Origin: Elephas maximus indicus | Lineage: Eukaryota > Chordata > Mammalia > Proboscidea > Elephantidae | Direction of reading: 5' to 3' | Assembly (NCBI RefSeq): GCF_024166365.1 | Contig: NC_064825.1 | Span: 99,896,480-99,960,479 of the forward strand | Length of the DNA: 64,000 nt | Shown: positions 62,078-64,000 of the stretch, piece by piece | How the letters are laid out: each line of letters opens with the position of its first letter | Position numbering within the stretch: the first letter of the stretch is position 1 | Translations under genes and position numbers: made by a program | Notes under the pieces: generated by a model | Told to the model about the DNA's origin: nothing | The model's database searches: none | The model's input: the letters and a program-made list of their open reading frames with translations, nothing else

Positions 62078-62258
62078 GTCTCAATGCAGCTGCACTTTAG
62101 AACTCCCTGGGGAGCTTCAAAAGACTCTGCTGCCCAGGTTGTACCCCTGACCAATGAAATCAGGATCTCTGGGGGTGCAGCCTGGGGGTGCAGCATTTTT
62201 TTTTTAGAGATCCCCAGGGAATTCCAATGTGAAGCCAAGCTTGGGGACATTGCTGGGT
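62078..62258. mobile_element. MER5-like hAT transposon
   Basis: 'gaactccctggggagcttca', 'tcaggatctctgggggtgca', 'ccccagggaattccaatgtg'. The left and right ends are imperfect inverted repeats. Confidence 0.72.
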
Positions 62259-62574
62259 GAACAAGGCATTTAGGAGATGGGGGAAGCTAGAACCTCCTGT
62301 CCCCCCACCCCCAATGGGCTGCCCAGGGTCAGTGGCCCCCTGAAACTATGACTACAGTTTTGCATGTGCGTCTTTCCAGGGAGAGGGTCCACAGCTTCTA
62401 TCAGCTCTGCTGACCCAGAGGAGGTTAACATCCAGTCTTGGGGGAAGCAACCCTCTACCCTACCACCCCACCCAAACCACGTGATTTCTAAGGCCTGAAG
62501 CCTGCTATGGCAGAACCAAAGTTGGTTTGTCTTGGCTCTTCCTTGACCTCTCCAGACCCCGTCTCCTTTCATTC

Positions 62575-62760
62575 TTCCTACAGCTACATATCAAGCACTT
62601 ACTATGTACTAGGTGCTGTTCTAGGCTCTGGAATGGGGTGGGTGGGGTGAACAAGACAGGCACAGCCCCTGCCCTCAAGGAACCTGTGTTCTAATGGGGG
62701 ATACAGGCACACCAGTGACAAGCTAGCTGGAGTGAGCCGTAATAAGGGCTGGGAAAGGAC
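62575..62760 (-). repeat. L2 3' end
   Basis: 'gcacttactatgtactaggt', 'gaacaagacaggcacagccc', 'ctgccctcaaggaacctgtg'. Confidence 0.7.
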
Positions 62761-63784
62761 ATGCAGGTGAAATGACAGACCCAGGTGTCAAACCTGGCTG
62801 CTCCTTAACCGTCGCAGGGGAAGCCCCGCCCCACACTAAGTATTCTGCTGACCTGGTTGGTGCAGGGCGGGCCTGGCACTGGCAATTTTTGATTCTAATG
62901 TGCAGCTAGAGTTGAGGCTCACTGTGAAGATCAGGTGTTCATGGGAAGCTCCTGGAGGAGGGAACTTGGCCTTCTGGGCTGAGGCCAGAAGAGAAGGAGC
63001 CAGCCAGCCAGGGCGCTTTGGGGGAGGAGTGCTGAGGCAGGAAAGGGCTCAGGGTACAGGGACATTAGGAAAGAGGGCAGAATGAGTGTGCATATAGGGG
63101 CTGGGGGAGGTGGTGAGTAAAAACAACAGAGGAGGGCAAAGCAGGCAGGGCCCCGCCAGCCACATAGGAGTCAGGATTTTATACATAGGCTAGGTCACCA
63201 CTGGAGAGTTGCAAGGGCAGTTTGCATTTTGATAGAGCCCTCTTCCCTGTTGTGTGGATAAGGGATTGGTGAGGGCAGGAGTGAAACCTGTGACCAGCTG
63301 AGAAGCCGTGCTTGTTCAGGAGGAGGTGGCGGCACGAGGCCCAGAGAAGTGGTGGATTGGAGATCCATTTTGGCTGTGTTGGGTGAGGAAGAGGGAGGCC
63401 CAAGTGTGGCTCTTAGGTGTTTGGCCTAAGCCATTTGGCTAAGTCAGGTCCAGGGCCACTGACTCCTCAATCTCTGATCCCTACAGCACTTAGAGCCCTG
63501 GAATGCCAGGCCAGGAGGGACCTTCAAGAGCCTTTGGTTTGGTGTTTCCTAAGATGTGTTCCACAGGGTGTTAATAGTTATTAAGTGGAAAATGGTTTCC
63601 AATAAGTTTGGAAACAATGGATCAGGACATCTCAGAGACTTTAATGGTCTCATGTGAGGCGGCTTTTGAGGAGAGGAGAATTGGTGCTCCACAAACTTGG
63701 TGACAGCAAAGCGTTTTGTTTCTAATAGTGTGTCTCCTGGGACTCGTGTTCTGAGGAACCGCTCCAGAAAACGCAGCGCTGGTC
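62761..63784. other. Unique or very old repeat sequence
   Basis: No exon recognised. 63520-63780 (for example 'aagatgtgttccacagggtg' and 'ctgaggaaccgctccagaaa') may be part of an old transposon, but I cannot name it. Confidence 0.3.
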
Positions 63785-63880
63785 CAAGCCCGTCATTTGA
63801 CAGGTGAGGAGGCAGGCCCAGGGAGGGCAGTCACCTGTGCTAGTCACCAACACCTGTCCTGTCAGAGCTGGAGCTACTGA
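63785..63880 (-). repeat. MIR fragment
   Basis: 'catttgacaggtgaggaggc' and 'gggcagtcacctgtgctagt'. Confidence 0.5.
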
Positions 63881-64000
63881 TTCTGGGCCAGGAGGTGCTG
63901 TGGCCCCTGCCCTACTCGGTTTCCCACGGCTACTTGGGAACTATAGGGTTCTCATATCAGGGTGCGAGGGCTCCTTCTCCATGCTTGGGTGCAGGTCAAA

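Noticed and set aside
1-64000. CRISPR array, prokaryotic operon, phage or integron
   Set aside because: Tandem and dispersed repeats are all mammalian SINE, LINE, LTR, hAT or simple repeats. There are no spaced identical repeats or bacterial-type gene clusters.

Overview
The window looks like nuclear DNA from an afrotherian mammal, most likely an elephant or another paenungulate. The reason is its dominant dispersed repeat. About 35 copies or fragments of AfroSINE-type elements (serine/leucine-tRNA-like head, Pol III B box such as gttcgaatcc, tail reading gtcgctatgagtcggaat) are scattered through it. Alongside them are four SINEs with a glycine-tRNA head and six RTE/BovB-clade LINE copies with the same 3' tail. 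Beneath these lies an older layer shared by all mammals: many MIRs, L2/CR1-type LINE pieces, MaLR-type LTRs and MER5-like hAT transposons. I found no protein-coding exon I can support. The longer open frames fall in repeats, antisense to repeats or in GC-rich noncoding DNA, and the only real protein homology is decayed RTE endonuclease and reverse transcriptase.

Layout. From 0 to 32 kb the DNA is intergenic or intronic and dense in AfroSINEs. It includes two nested SINE pairs (12.4 and 19.1 kb), a 150-bp duplication around a SINE (3.0-3.5 kb), a GAT-rich minisatellite (24.9-25.5 kb), an internally deleted RTE (23.0-24.3 kb), and an even shorter RTE made only of its two ends (28.9-29.4 kb). 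From 32 to 40.4 kb lies an RTE-rich, AT-richer stretch that ends in a near full-length plus-strand RTE (37.2-40.4 kb) inserted in an older minus-strand RTE. From 40.48 to 41.3 kb is a clear CpG island with many GC boxes and a good splice donor at 41255/41256. This is probably the promoter and untranslated first exon of a plus-strand gene that I cannot name. From 41.3 to 64 kb is probably its first intron or downstream DNA. It is GC-rich, has fewer AfroSINEs, and contains a second promoter-like patch (49.2-49.46 kb) and a cluster of TAAT motifs (51.5-51.75 kb).

How the parts relate. The elements form a family series visible in one window: full-length RTE, internally deleted RTE keeping a little or nothing of the coding region, and the glycine-tRNA SINE, whose body matches the RTE 5' leader joined to the RTE 3' tail. 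One AfroSINE subtype carries part of the same leader. Target-site duplications around many copies support RTE-driven retroposition, and all three nested SINE-in-SINE insertions fall in the same short stretch of the host SINE. All family names come from sequence recognition without a database search, and boundaries are accurate to about 5-20 bases unless a target-site duplication is given.
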